A DNA stretch of 7,114 nucleotides from Candidatus Aminicenantota bacterium (GTDB lineage: Bacteria > Acidobacteriota > Aminicenantia > Aminicenantales > UBA4085), in contig PMCY01000252.1 of NCBI GenBank assembly GCA_003154255.1, forward strand, positions 1 to 7,114, written 5' to 3'. The notes beneath the pieces were generated by a model. That model was not told the DNA's origin, did no database searches, and was given only the letters and a program-made list of their open reading frames with translations. Each line of letters begins with the position of its first letter. The first letter of the stretch is position 1. The translations under genes were made by a program, and so were the position numbers. This document shows positions 1-6,519 of the stretch, one piece after another.

Positions 1-21
1 TACTCGCCTTCGGGGCAGGTA

Positions 22-108
22 CGGAGAGGGCGGGATTCGAACCCGCGGTACCCTTACGGGCACACCGCTTTTCGAGAGCGGCGCCTTCAACCACTCGGCC
101 ACCTCTCC
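22..108 (-). tRNA. tRNA-Ser, anticodon CGA
   Basis: This serine tRNA reads the UCG codon. Read on the minus strand it has a 7-bp acceptor stem (GGAGAGG with CCTCTCC) and a T-arm with loop TTCGAAT closed by GGG/CCC. The anticodon stem CCGCT/AGCGG encloses the 7-nt loop CTCGAAA, so the anticodon is CGA. A long variable arm forms a GCCC/GGGT hairpin, which is the class II tRNA signature expected of Ser. The discriminator base is G, as is usual for tRNA-Ser. The 3' CCA is not encoded: the bases after G are TAC, so CCA would be added by nucleotidyltransferase. Confidence 0.96.
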
Positions 109-135
109 GCCAAAATAACGGCGAAACGGGCCACT

Positions 136-163
136 ATTATACAGAAATAGGGCTAAAAGGAAA
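136..163 (-). promoter_or_regulatory. Putative promoter of tRNA-Ser
   Basis: A perfect -10 hexamer TATAAT lies at 141..136 on the minus strand, 27 nt upstream of the mature tRNA. The -35 match is poor: TTTCCT at 163..158 with a 16-bp spacer. A second TATAAT at 211..206 with TTGTCT 18 bp upstream (235..230) is also present, further away. The proximal box is the more natural tRNA promoter because of its distance, but neither is proven. Confidence 0.45.
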
Positions 164-204
164 GACCCCGGGCGGAGCAGGATGAAGCGGACGAAGATCG
201 ACGG

Positions 205-247
205 AATTATAGAAACGCCAACCTTTTACAGACAAAAAGTCTTGGCG
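205..247 (-). terminator. Weak hairpin after the propeller gene
   Basis: Just downstream of the propeller stop codon, the minus strand has a perfect 6-bp inverted repeat, CGCCAA (247..242) and TTGGCG (221..216). A short inner GAC/GTC stem lies around TTTTT. The sequence TTTCTATAATT follows. The T-tract is interrupted and the stem is short, so termination is possible but not strong. The AT-rich tail overlaps the distal TATAAT noted for the tRNA. Confidence 0.3.
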
Positions 248-257
248 ATTCCGGACC

Positions 258-1358
258 TCAGCGGATATGAATCTCGTACATTTCCTTGGCGTCGTTGTAT
301 GCGAACCAAACAAATCGGCCATCTTCGACGTCGTATTTCATTCCAAGAGCCGTGGGGGATTGAAACTCGTGTAAAGGCTTGATAGGAAATCGGAAGGTCC
401 TCTCGAGGATTTTTCCCCCAAGATCCATGACGATCACTTCATGTAAGTCGCCTTTGCTCGCCGCCGTAATGACATAGATTCGGTCATCGTTAATTTTGAA
501 ATTAATGAATGCAGGAAAGAAGAGGGCCGCAATGGGATTTAAATGAGACAAGCTGCTGTTCCAATATTTCGATTCCTTCCATTCCTTGACGATATCATCC
601 ACGAAGCTTTGGGGAACCTTTACTTTATCAATGGGGTGGCTGATTTCACGAAGGAAAAACCCGTTTTCGTCGAAAACCGAGATCGAGAGGCCCTTGCGGG
701 AATCCGCGACATAAATCCTATCTTCATAAACAATGTAATCGCAATACTCTCGGATCAAATAAGCATCGGTCTTTCCCCGGGGCGCTTGGCTTCCCGGAGG
801 GGGCGGGGGCCCCCCACGAAGTTCGGCAAATTTGCCAAAGAAGGGTTTCTTATTCTTGAGATCCTGACTATAAATGCATCCGAACGGAGTAGCAGCGGAA
901 CCATCCGCCTTTCGCTCCAGAGGAAATCCAACGAAATTCCGGCCGACGGGAAGAAACCGGTACAAGCTTGAGCCGGAGGGCGTTTCGAGCTGGTCACGAT
1001 AGATTCCGTCCAACGAAAAGAACTTGATCCGATTGAAGTCTCCCACAACCAACCGATCCGGAAATACATTTATCTGGCCCGGACCCATCGTGAATTCTCC
1101 AGGTCCTTGCCCCCTCTTGCCGACTTTTTCTAGAAAGCGCCCTGACTTGAAGTCGTATACGAAGATGCTCCGATCATCAGCAACATAGATTCGTCCGAAC
1201 CCGGCGACGATCTCCGAAGCATCCTTGATCTGAGGCATCGGGATGATCCGATCCGCCGAACTTTGGCCCGCAAACGAATGCGCCGGGAAAGAATAAACAA
1301 ATCCAATGAGACACCCTAGAACGGAGGCATTCCGGATCGCCCAACGGATTATATTCAT
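258..1358 (-). CDS. Exported six-bladed beta-propeller protein, function unknown
   Basis: The 366-residue protein starts with a signal-peptide-like N-terminus: positive n-region (R5, R9), hydrophobic stretch about 10-27, and a plausible signal peptidase I site after A30 (SFA|GQ). The mature part shows repeated strands such as GRIYVADD (55-62), DRLVVGDF (101-108), DRIYVADS (213-220) and DRIYVIT (292-298), each followed by a strand pair, as in NHL or six-bladed propeller proteins. GKRGQGPGEF (80-89) is a hallmark of that family. A Gly/Pro-rich loop, GGPPPPPG, lies at 182-189. The partner or ligand cannot be read from the sequence; such proteins are often periplasmic or surface-bound. The ATG is preceded by AAGGGGGG at a good distance, and a TATTAA box at 1391..1386 could be its -10. 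It is separated from tadA by 114 nt and may be transcribed alone. Confidence 0.85.
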   Translation of the reverse strand: MNIIRWAIRNASVLGCLIGFVYSFPAHSFAGQSSADRIIPMPQIKDASEIVAGFGRIYVADDRSIFVYDFKSGRFLEKVGKRGQGPGEFTMGPGQINVFPDRLVVGDFNRIKFFSLDGIYRDQLETPSGSSLYRFLPVGRNFVGFPLERKADGSAATPFGCIYSQDLKNKKPFFGKFAELRGGPPPPPGSQAPRGKTDAYLIREYCDYIVYEDRIYVADSRKGLSISVFDENGFFLREISHPIDKVKVPQSFVDDIVKEWKESKYWNSSLSHLNPIAALFFPAFINFKINDDRIYVITAASKGDLHEVIVMDLGGKILERTFRFPIKPLHEFQSPTALGMKYDVEDGRFVWFAYNDAKEMYEIHIR

Positions 1359-1472
1359 TTATCCCCCCTTATATGGATTCATTTATTAATACGCTGGAGA
1401 GAGGACGAATCACATAACCATGAAACGAAATCCGGATTATTTCGCTCGCCGTTCCGACGCGGTCTTCGGCTT

Positions 1473-1952
1473 TTATCGACTGCGACGGGCTCGAAAGAAA
1501 TCCTTGAGAAGAGCGGCCGATTCGGCGGCCAGGACTCCCCCGGTCGCGGCCATGCGATGATTGGTCTTTTCAATGGGAAAGCTCAGCAGGGAGTGTACGG
1601 CGCCGGCTTTGGGATCGTCCGCGCCGTAAACCAAAGTCCGGATACGGGCGTTCAAGGCCGCTCCCAGGCACATGGCGCAGGGCTCGACAGTGACGTAGAG
1701 ATCGCATCCCGTGAGGCGATAATTGCCGAGCTTACGGGCGGCCTTGCGCAAAGCGATCATTTCGGCGTGGGCCGTGGGATCGTTTCGGCGGATCGGTTGA
1801 TTATATCCCCGGGCGATCACGACATTGTTCTGGACGACGACGGCGCCAACCGGGACTTCCCCCCTCTCGGCCGCTTTTTGTGCCAGGGCCAGGGAAATAT
1901 ACATAAAATGGTAATTCGTCGCGCCTGGGAGCAGCGATAATGTCGGTTTCAT
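1473..1952 (-). CDS. tadA: tRNA-specific adenosine deaminase TadA
   Basis: TadA deaminates adenosine-34 of tRNA-Arg(ACG) to inosine in the cytoplasm, allowing wobble decoding. The 159-residue protein has the full zinc deaminase signature: HAE at 62-64 (zinc ligand H62, proton-shuttle E64) and PCAMC at 91-95 (zinc ligands C92 and C95). The conserved GEVPVGAVVV block lies at 31-40 and N51 sits in the substrate-side GYNQPI segment. Length is normal for bacterial TadA. I chose the ATG at 1952, which has a GGAT sequence 6-9 nt upstream. The frame continues to a TTG at 1967, which would add five residues with no better ribosome site. ATG at residue 17 would cut into the conserved first helix. There is no clear terminator after the TAA stop. 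Confidence 0.95.
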   Translation of the reverse strand: MKPTLSLLPGATNYHFMYISLALAQKAAERGEVPVGAVVVQNNVVIARGYNQPIRRNDPTAHAEMIALRKAARKLGNYRLTGCDLYVTVEPCAMCLGAALNARIRTLVYGADDPKAGAVHSLLSFPIEKTNHRMAATGGVLAAESAALLKDFFRARRSR

Positions 1953-1971
1953 TGATGATCCAACCAAACAA

Positions 1972-1998
1972 CTATTTAAGCTATTTTAGGCTATCAGG
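1972..1998. repeat. Three imperfect CTAT-rich tandem repeats
   Basis: CTATTTAAG, CTATTTTAGG and CTATCAGG follow each other directly, giving a period of 9-10 bp, about one helical turn. They lie 20 nt upstream of the tadA ATG and cover its possible -10 box (TAAAAT at 1988..1983, minus strand). They could be an operator or simply chance AT-rich sequence. Confidence 0.3.
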
Positions 1999-2026
1999 AA
2001 AATAAAAAGAACCTCCAACCTGAAAT

Positions 2027-2097
2027 TCTTCATAGAGCGCCATTTTCCGTAAAACCAGAAATAACCGAAGAATACCCAGCGAACTGTAGACGCAACC
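2027..2097 (+). repeat. Degenerate copy of the 92-bp palindromic element
   Basis: AGCGAACTGTAGACGC at 2078-2093 is identical over 16 bases to the right arm of the element at 5352-5443 (5422-5437). The likeness extends outwards to a four-base block after it (AACC against GGCC) and inwards to CCGAAGAAT (2065-2073), against CCGAAAAAG in the intact copy. A diverged left arm may lie at 2027-2049, where CGCCATTTTCCG resembles CGCCACTTTTTTCGG of the intact copy, but its outer part is largely lost. The right arm is certain as a repeat. The left arm is tentative. Confidence 0.6.
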
Positions 2098-2115
2098 TCA
2101 AACACCCGCTATAAT
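2087..2115 (+). promoter_or_regulatory. Promoter of the threonine synthase-like gene
   Basis: A perfect TATAAT lies at 2110-2115. Exactly 17 bp upstream is TAGACG (2087-2092), matching four of six -35 consensus bases. The -35 box lies inside the repeat arm at 2078-2097. Transcription would begin near 2122, giving a leader of about 16 nt that contains the GAGAGAAG purine stretch before the ATG at 2138. Confidence 0.6.
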
Positions 2116-2137
2116 TTAATGCCGACGAGAGAAGAAA

Positions 2138-3343
2138 ATGACCACGCTCGAATGCTTATTCTGCGATCAACGCCGCCCTTTCGAGGTTTATGATCCGTTT
2201 TGCCCCGCCTGCGGAGCGCCGATGCTCGTTTATTCCTTGCGCACCCGGAAAACCGTCCGCCGCTCGGCCCCGACCGCGTCTGAGCGGTTCGCCGATTTCC
2301 TGCCTCTTAAAAAATATGATCCCTCGCTCTCCCTGAGTGTCGGAGGAACGCCGCTTCTTCGCCTCGGAAACGTCATCGATCAGTTCGGCCTTCCCGAAGT
2401 CTTCGCCAAAAACGAGACGGCCAATCCCACGGCCAGCTTCAAGGACCGCGGCACGGTCATCGCCGTCCAGAAAGCCCTGGAGCTCGGGATCAAGAAGATC
2501 GGCACCATCTCCACGGGCAACATGGCCGGTTCGACCGCCGCCTATGCCGCGAAAGCCGGCCTCCCCTGCCTGGTTTTCGTCAAAGAGGACACGCCCCAGG
2601 ACAAGATCCTGGCCGCGGCTGTCTATGGCGCGATGATCATCAAGGTCCAGGGCGATTACGGCGGATTGTTCCGCAAAAGCTTCGAAATCGGCCGCCGCCG
2701 CGGCATCGCCTTCATGAATTCGGTCGATCCCTTCCGGATCGAAGGCTACAAGGTCACGAGCTATGAGATCTTCGAACAGCTCGGCGCCCCGGCCTTTCGG
2801 GCCAAGACCCCGGTGATGGTCCTTGTGCCGGTCAGCGCCGCCGGCCATCTGATCGGCCTGATCCGCGGTTTCCGCGACCTCCGCGATCTCGGTCTGATTT
2901 CCAAACTTCCGGTCCTCATCGGCGTTCAGGCATCCGGCTGCGCCCCCATCTCCCGCGCCTTTCGCCGGGGATCCGATCAAGTCGAACGATTTCCCAATCC
3001 CCATACGATCGCCCATGCCATCTCCAATCCCACGCCGCCGGGCGGAGAATTGGCCCTTCGCCTTCTTCGGGAATTCGGCGGGTTCATGATGGACGTCAGC
3101 GAGCCGGAGATCCTCCGGGCCCATGCACTCATGGCATCCCGTGAAGGAATCTTCTGCGACCCCGCTTCGGCTACTCCGCTAGCCGCAGTGCTCAAGCTCA
3201 AACGCCGTCGACATATTCTCCTGGGCGCACGGGCGGTCCTCATCGTTACGGGCTCGGGACTCAAGGCTATGGAAGCCATACTCGATCCCTCCCGGCTCGA
3301 TATCCGTACGGCTTCCTTGGAAACCTTGGACAAAGCCCTCTGA
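2138..3343 (+). CDS. Threonine synthase or threonine synthase-like PLP enzyme
   Basis: Fold-type II PLP enzyme of 401 residues. Threonine synthase converts O-phosphohomoserine to threonine and phosphate in the cytoplasm. The N-terminus carries a zinc-ribbon-like pair, C6xxC9 and C22xxC25, as in many class I-type ThrC proteins. NPTASFKDRG at 96-105 holds the PLP Schiff-base lysine K102. STGN (125-128) and TGSGLK (371-376) are the expected cofactor and substrate motifs, and EGIFCDPASA (336-345) is typical of the family. Two places deviate. The loop normally written VPVGNxGN is VPVSAAGH (230-237), and the residue after STGN is Met rather than Thr. No hom or thrB gene is adjacent. The class is secure; true threonine synthase activity is likely but a paralogue with another substrate cannot be excluded. 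It has its own promoter and stands alone between tadA and hflK. Confidence 0.85.
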   Translation: MTTLECLFCDQRRPFEVYDPFCPACGAPMLVYSLRTRKTVRRSAPTASERFADFLPLKKYDPSLSLSVGGTPLLRLGNVIDQFGLPEVFAKNETANPTASFKDRGTVIAVQKALELGIKKIGTISTGNMAGSTAAYAAKAGLPCLVFVKEDTPQDKILAAAVYGAMIIKVQGDYGGLFRKSFEIGRRRGIAFMNSVDPFRIEGYKVTSYEIFEQLGAPAFRAKTPVMVLVPVSAAGHLIGLIRGFRDLRDLGLISKLPVLIGVQASGCAPISRAFRRGSDQVERFPNPHTIAHAISNPTPPGGELALRLLREFGGFMMDVSEPEILRAHALMASREGIFCDPASATPLAAVLKLKRRRHILLGARAVLIVTGSGLKAMEAILDPSRLDIRTASLETLDKAL

Positions 3344-3376
3344 ATTAACTTTTTTCCCCAAATCACGTAGAATTGA

Positions 3377-3385
3377 TGAGATAAT
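3377..3385 (+). promoter_or_regulatory. Extended -10 promoter of hflKC
   Basis: TGAGATAAT fits the extended -10 form TGnTATAAT with one mismatch. The region 16-18 bp upstream shows no good -35 box, which an extended -10 can tolerate. Transcription would start near 3392 and give a leader of about 32 nt. The leader contains AAGGAGG (3413-3419), 4 nt before the hflK ATG, a strong but closely spaced ribosome site. Confidence 0.5.
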
Positions 3386-3423
3386 AGATTGTTCCCGCCT
3401 CGACAGCGGAAGAAGGAGGCTCA

Positions 3424-4401
3424 ATGCCGACCAATATGCCGACGTACGAGATTCGTATGCCGAAGATCCCCAAAGGCGCGATCAAGATCGGGGCCATTGT
3501 CCTGATCGCGGTCGTTGTGCTTTGGGGCGCTTTCTACCAGATCGCGCCCGACGAAATGGGCGTCATCCTGCGCTTCGGCAAGTTCGTCCGGACGTCCGAG
3601 CCCGGACTGCATTTTAAATGGCCCCTGGGAATCGAAGCCCTGACCAAGGTGCCCGTCCAGCGCCAGCTCAAAATGGAGTTCGGCTACCGGACGACCAACC
3701 CGGGCGTGCGCTCGGAATTCGCCGTCCCCGAGGAGGCCCAGAAGGAGTCGGTCATGCTGACCGGCGACCTGAACGTGGTCACCGTCGAATGGATCGTCCA
3801 ATACAAAATCAAGGATCCCTACAAGTTCCTGTTCAAGCTGCGCGACGTGGAAAAAACCTTTCGCGACCTGAACGAGGCCGTCGTCCGGCGGGTCATCGGC
3901 GACAACGCCGTGGACGAGATCATCACCACCGGCCGGGCCCGCATCGCCGCCGAGGCCAAGGACCAGCTGCAGAAGCTGGTCGATCTCTATGAGCTGGGCG
4001 TGGATGTCAACCAGCTCATCTTCCAGGACGTCAACCCGCCTGAATCGGTCAAGCCCTCCTTCAACGACGTCAACGAATCCCTTCAGGAGAAGGAGCGCAA
4101 GATCAACGAGGCCCTGGCCGAATTCAACAAGGAGATCCCCAAGGCCCAGGGCGAGGCCGAGCAGGCTATCCGTGGGGCCGAAGGCTACGCCATGGAGCGG
4201 GTCAACAACGCCCAGGGTGACGCCAGCCGCTTCACCCAAATGTACAAGGAATACGCCAAAGCGCCGGCCGTCACCCGCAAGCGTCTCTACCTGGAAACGA
4301 TGAACGACGTCTTGTCCAAGATCGAGAAGAAATACATCATGGACGGCAAACAGGGCAATCTTCTGCCCCTCCTCAACCTGAACCCGGAGGTGAAGAAGTG
4401 A
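3424..4401 (+). CDS. hflK: HflK, SPFH membrane protein
   Basis: HflK pairs with HflC to form the large inner-membrane SPFH assembly that surrounds and modulates the FtsH protease; the SPFH domain lies on the periplasmic side in E. coli. The 325-residue protein has a short cytoplasmic tail, one membrane segment (about 19-40), then the SPFH domain opening with APDEMGVILRFGKF. Family landmarks are GLHFKWPLG (61-69), MLTGDLNVV (111-119), VRRVIGDNAVDEI (154-166) and QDVNPPESVKPSFNDVN (201-217). A charged coiled-coil-like helix follows (about 218-262), then YKEYAKAPAVTRKRLYLETM (274-293). It is shorter than E. coli HflK (about 420 residues), lacking the Gly-rich N-terminal and extended C-terminal tails. 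It is the first gene of a two-gene operon. Confidence 0.95.
   Translation: MPTNMPTYEIRMPKIPKGAIKIGAIVLIAVVVLWGAFYQIAPDEMGVILRFGKFVRTSEPGLHFKWPLGIEALTKVPVQRQLKMEFGYRTTNPGVRSEFAVPEEAQKESVMLTGDLNVVTVEWIVQYKIKDPYKFLFKLRDVEKTFRDLNEAVVRRVIGDNAVDEIITTGRARIAAEAKDQLQKLVDLYELGVDVNQLIFQDVNPPESVKPSFNDVNESLQEKERKINEALAEFNKEIPKAQGEAEQAIRGAEGYAMERVNNAQGDASRFTQMYKEYAKAPAVTRKRLYLETMNDVLSKIEKKYIMDGKQGNLLPLLNLNPEVKK
4386..4400 (+). promoter_or_regulatory. Ribosome site that fixes the hflC GTG start
   Basis: GGAGGTGA (4386-4393) lies inside the end of hflK; its GGAGG core (4386-4390) is 7 nt before GTG at 4398-4400. The GTG overlaps the hflK TGA stop as GTGA. The strong site and the overlap together support GTG as the start and imply translational coupling, which suits subunits needed in equal amounts. 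Confidence 0.8.
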
Positions 4402-5345
4402 AACCCCAAACCCGCAACGCGCTTTTCATCGTCGGAGCCGTCCTCCTCCTTTTCGTCCTGCTCGACGCGATCTACATCGTGACCGAGACCAACCAGGTCA
4501 TCATCACCCAGTTCGGCGAACCGCGGGGCGGCGCCGTGACCAAGCCGGGTGTCCACTTCAAGACGCCCTTCATCCAAAAAACCAACTTCTTCGAAAAACG
4601 CTGGCTGGAATGGGACAGCGACCCGACCCAGATCCCGACTCGGGACAAAAAGTACATCTGGGTCGAGACCTACTGCCGCTGGCGCATCAGCGACCCGCTC
4701 GTCTATTTTCAACGGGTCGGCGACGAGCGCGGCGCCCAGTCCCGCCTCGACGACATCGTCGACGGCGTGACCCGCAACATGATCGCCAAGTACGACCTCA
4801 TCGAAATCGTCCGCTCCTCCAACCGGGCCTTTGAGATCTCCGAGGACGCTTCCATGTTGGACATTTCCGAGGTGGCGACCAAGATCCAGACGGGACGGGA
4901 AAAAATAAGCCAGACCATCCTGGCCGAGGCGGACAAGATCACCCCCCAATTCGGCGTCGAGATCCGCGACGTCCGTATCAAAAGGGTCAACTACGTGGAC
5001 GAGGTCCAGCGCAAGGTGTTTGACCGCATGATCGCCGAACGCCAGCGCATCGCCTCCAAGTACCGGTCCGAGGGCGACGGCAAGAGCGCCGAGATCCGCG
5101 GCCAGAAGGAGCGGGAGCTGAAGAAGATCCAGTCCGAAGCCTATCGCAAAGCCCAGGAGATCAAGGGCAAGGCCGACGCCGAATCCACCAAGATATACGC
5201 CTTGGCCTACAACCTCGATCCGGAATTCTACCAGTTCATGAAGTCGCTCGATTCGTACAAGACGAGCCTGACCAAGGAAACCTGGATGTTCCTGAGCACG
5301 GATAGTGAGTTCCTGAAGTACCTCAAGGACAGCGGAATCCGGTAA
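4398..5345 (+). CDS. hflC: HflC, SPFH membrane protein
   Basis: Partner of HflK in the FtsH-modulating SPFH complex. The 315-residue protein has an N-terminal membrane anchor (about 8-28), then YIVTETNQVIITQFGEP at the SPFH start. Typical HflC blocks follow: GVHFKTPFIQ (51-60), the WD..P.QI.TRDKKYIWVE segment (72-90), WRISDPLVYF (95-104) and LDDIVDGVTRN (117-127). A long helical region follows, with MIAERQRIASKYRSEG (211-226) and KSAEIRGQKEREL (229-241). The C-terminus, DPEFYQFMKSLDSYK and LSTDSEFLKYLK, is the canonical HflC ending. Length is near normal (E. coli about 334). The start is GTG, overlapping hflK by 4 nt. Only 6 nt separate its TAA stop from the palindromic element that probably terminates the operon. 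Confidence 0.96.
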   Translation: MKPQTRNALFIVGAVLLLFVLLDAIYIVTETNQVIITQFGEPRGGAVTKPGVHFKTPFIQKTNFFEKRWLEWDSDPTQIPTRDKKYIWVETYCRWRISDPLVYFQRVGDERGAQSRLDDIVDGVTRNMIAKYDLIEIVRSSNRAFEISEDASMLDISEVATKIQTGREKISQTILAEADKITPQFGVEIRDVRIKRVNYVDEVQRKVFDRMIAERQRIASKYRSEGDGKSAEIRGQKERELKKIQSEAYRKAQEIKGKADAESTKIYALAYNLDPEFYQFMKSLDSYKTSLTKETWMFLSTDSEFLKYLKDSGIR

Positions 5346-5351
5346 TATTTA

Positions 5352-5443
5352 GGGGTCGCGTCTACAGTCCGCCACTTTTTTCGGAATTTCTTTGCTCGAA
5401 TCGAGTCCTCTCCGAAAAAGTAGCGAACTGTAGACGCGGCCCC
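5352..5443. repeat. 92-bp inverted-repeat element, REP/MITE-like
   Basis: Two arms of 33-34 bp, 5352-5385 and 5411-5443, are inverted copies of each other with three substitutions and one T insertion. The outer ends are GGGGTCGCG and CGCGGCCCC, the middle is CTACAGTCCGCC against AGCGAACTGTAG, and the inner ends are TTTTTTCGGA and TCCGAAAAA. The 25-nt centre contains its own small palindrome, CTCGAATCGAG (5396-5406). It fills nearly all of the hflC-to-PLP gene gap, and one arm recurs near 2078. A repeated extragenic palindrome of this kind fits REP/REPIN or MITE elements moved by a transposase encoded elsewhere; that origin is inferred. Confidence 0.75.
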
Positions 5444-5450
5444 GTTTTTT
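5352..5450 (+). terminator. Intrinsic terminator of hflKC, made by the repeat
   Basis: On the plus strand the long stem ends in GCGGCCCC, then G and T6 (5445-5450), which is the layout of a rho-independent terminator. In the other direction the stem is followed by TAAATATT, a poor T-tract, so it should act mainly on hflC transcripts. Transcripts of the facing PLP gene may be stopped less efficiently. Confidence 0.65.
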
Positions 5451-6507
5451 AATCCAGAAATTCCATCAGCCGGGCCCGGTTCGGGAAGAGGGCCGGCGTC
5501 CCGCCGGTGTGGAAGAAGACGATCTTGTCCGTGGGCTTGAAAAAGCCCTTGGCGATGAGATCGAGCATCCCGATGAAGGCCTTGGACGTGTAGACGGGAT
5601 CGAGGACGATGCCCTCGCGGGTGAAGACCCGGCGGATGACTTCGGCCACTTCCTTATTCACGATGCCGTATCCCTCGCGGATATACTCATCAAAAACGAG
5701 GACGTCTTCGCGCATGGCCACCGGATCGAGCTTCAATTCGTTTTCCAGCGCTTCGGTGATGTCCCAGACGATCTGGGCAAATGGTTCCTTTTCGTCCGAT
5801 ACGCTGATCCCCACGACGCGCGTTTGGGGAGCCAAGGCTTTGGCCCCGACCAGCAGCCCGGCCTGGGTGGCGCCGGAGCCCGTCGAATGGACGATGGCGT
5901 TGGGCGAGAATCCGGCCGCCTGCGTCTGGGCCAGCATCTCGGCGAAGGCGTCGACGTAAGACACTGCGCCCAACGGCCGGTCCATGTCGGCCGAGGGCAT
6001 CGAGCCGCCGACGGGGGCGATATAGGTCTTTTTTCCCAAAGCGTGATATTCGGCCGCTGCTTCGTTGGCAGCCGCCAAAGCGAATTCCTGGGTGACGATC
6101 TTGCCCTTGGCCGCTTCCCTGTAGCGGATCTCGGCCCCCAGAATGCGGTCCAGAAGAATATTCCCATCCGGTTCGGGCGGGAGATCATACGTCTTAAACA
6201 AGACGAGCACGGGTTTGATGCCGTACCGGGCGCAGGCGGCGGCCGTCTGCATGGCCCAATTCGACTGCAGGCTGGCCCAAGTCACCAGGACCTCGGCCTT
6301 CTTGGCTAAAACATCCGGCAGAATGTATTCCAGTTTGCGCGATTTATTTCCGCCGAAGGCGATGCCGGTCAGATCGTCACGCTTGATCCAGATCTCCGGG
6401 CCGCCCAGCTCGGCCGTTATCGCGGCCAGCTTGCGCATCGGCGTCGGCCGATGGATCAGCTCGATCCGCGGATAGGAAGCGATTCTATGGAGCAGTTTTT
6501 CACGCAT
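5449..6507 (-). CDS. PLP enzyme, D-cysteine desulfhydrase / ACC deaminase family
   Basis: Fold-type II PLP enzyme of 352 residues. Relatives split D-cysteine to pyruvate, sulfide and ammonia, or open the ring of 1-aminocyclopropane-1-carboxylate. KRDDLTGIAFGGNKSRKLEY (42-61) contains the PLP lysine K55. LDPVYTSKA (302-310) holds the active-site tyrosine Y306, and HTGGTPALF (333-341) is the usual C-terminal family motif. The serine-asparagine site is present as QSNW (S82, N83), where D-cysteine desulfhydrases have SNH and ACC deaminases SNQ. This makes the substrate uncertain. The overall pattern leans to the desulfhydrase branch. The ATG has AGGAGA 8 nt upstream, overlapping the vapC stop codon, and the gap to vapC is only 12 nt, so it is probably cotranscribed with vapBC. 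Confidence 0.85.
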   Translation of the reverse strand: MREKLLHRIASYPRIELIHRPTPMRKLAAITAELGGPEIWIKRDDLTGIAFGGNKSRKLEYILPDVLAKKAEVLVTWASLQSNWAMQTAAACARYGIKPVLVLFKTYDLPPEPDGNILLDRILGAEIRYREAAKGKIVTQEFALAAANEAAAEYHALGKKTYIAPVGGSMPSADMDRPLGAVSYVDAFAEMLAQTQAAGFSPNAIVHSTGSGATQAGLLVGAKALAPQTRVVGISVSDEKEPFAQIVWDITEALENELKLDPVAMREDVLVFDEYIREGYGIVNKEVAEVIRRVFTREGIVLDPVYTSKAFIGMLDLIAKGFFKPTDKIVFFHTGGTPALFPNRARLMEFLD

Positions 6508-6519
6508 GGTCTCGTTCTC

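Noticed and set aside
1..21. Small GCC/GGC hairpin after tRNA-Ser as its terminator
   Set aside because: The stem is only about 3 bp and the sequence is cut by the window edge, so no T-tract can be seen.
543..971. Plus-strand frame of 142 codons inside the propeller gene
   Set aside because: No ribosome site or recognisable domain; the opposite strand has a signal peptide and family motifs.
1311..1313. Lipoprotein cleavage at Cys16 (VLGC) of the propeller protein
   Set aside because: Only about six hydrophobic residues separate R9 from Cys16, too short for a lipoprotein signal; the site after A30 fits better.
2156..3124. Long open frame of 322 codons on the minus strand
   Set aside because: It lies wholly antisense to the threonine synthase-like gene, has a low-complexity Gly/Ala/Asp/Arg composition and matches no family; it follows from the GC-rich codon pattern of the real gene.
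3349..3359. T6 tract after the threonine synthase-like gene as a terminator
   Set aside because: No stable hairpin precedes it.
3421..4239. Long open frame of 272 codons on the minus strand opposite hflK
   Set aside because: Antisense shadow of hflK, rich in Gly, Leu, Val and Asp, with no domain and no plausible role.
5509..6309. Plus-strand frame of 266 codons opposite the PLP desulfhydrase-family gene
   Set aside because: Antisense shadow; the minus-strand frame carries all PLP motifs.
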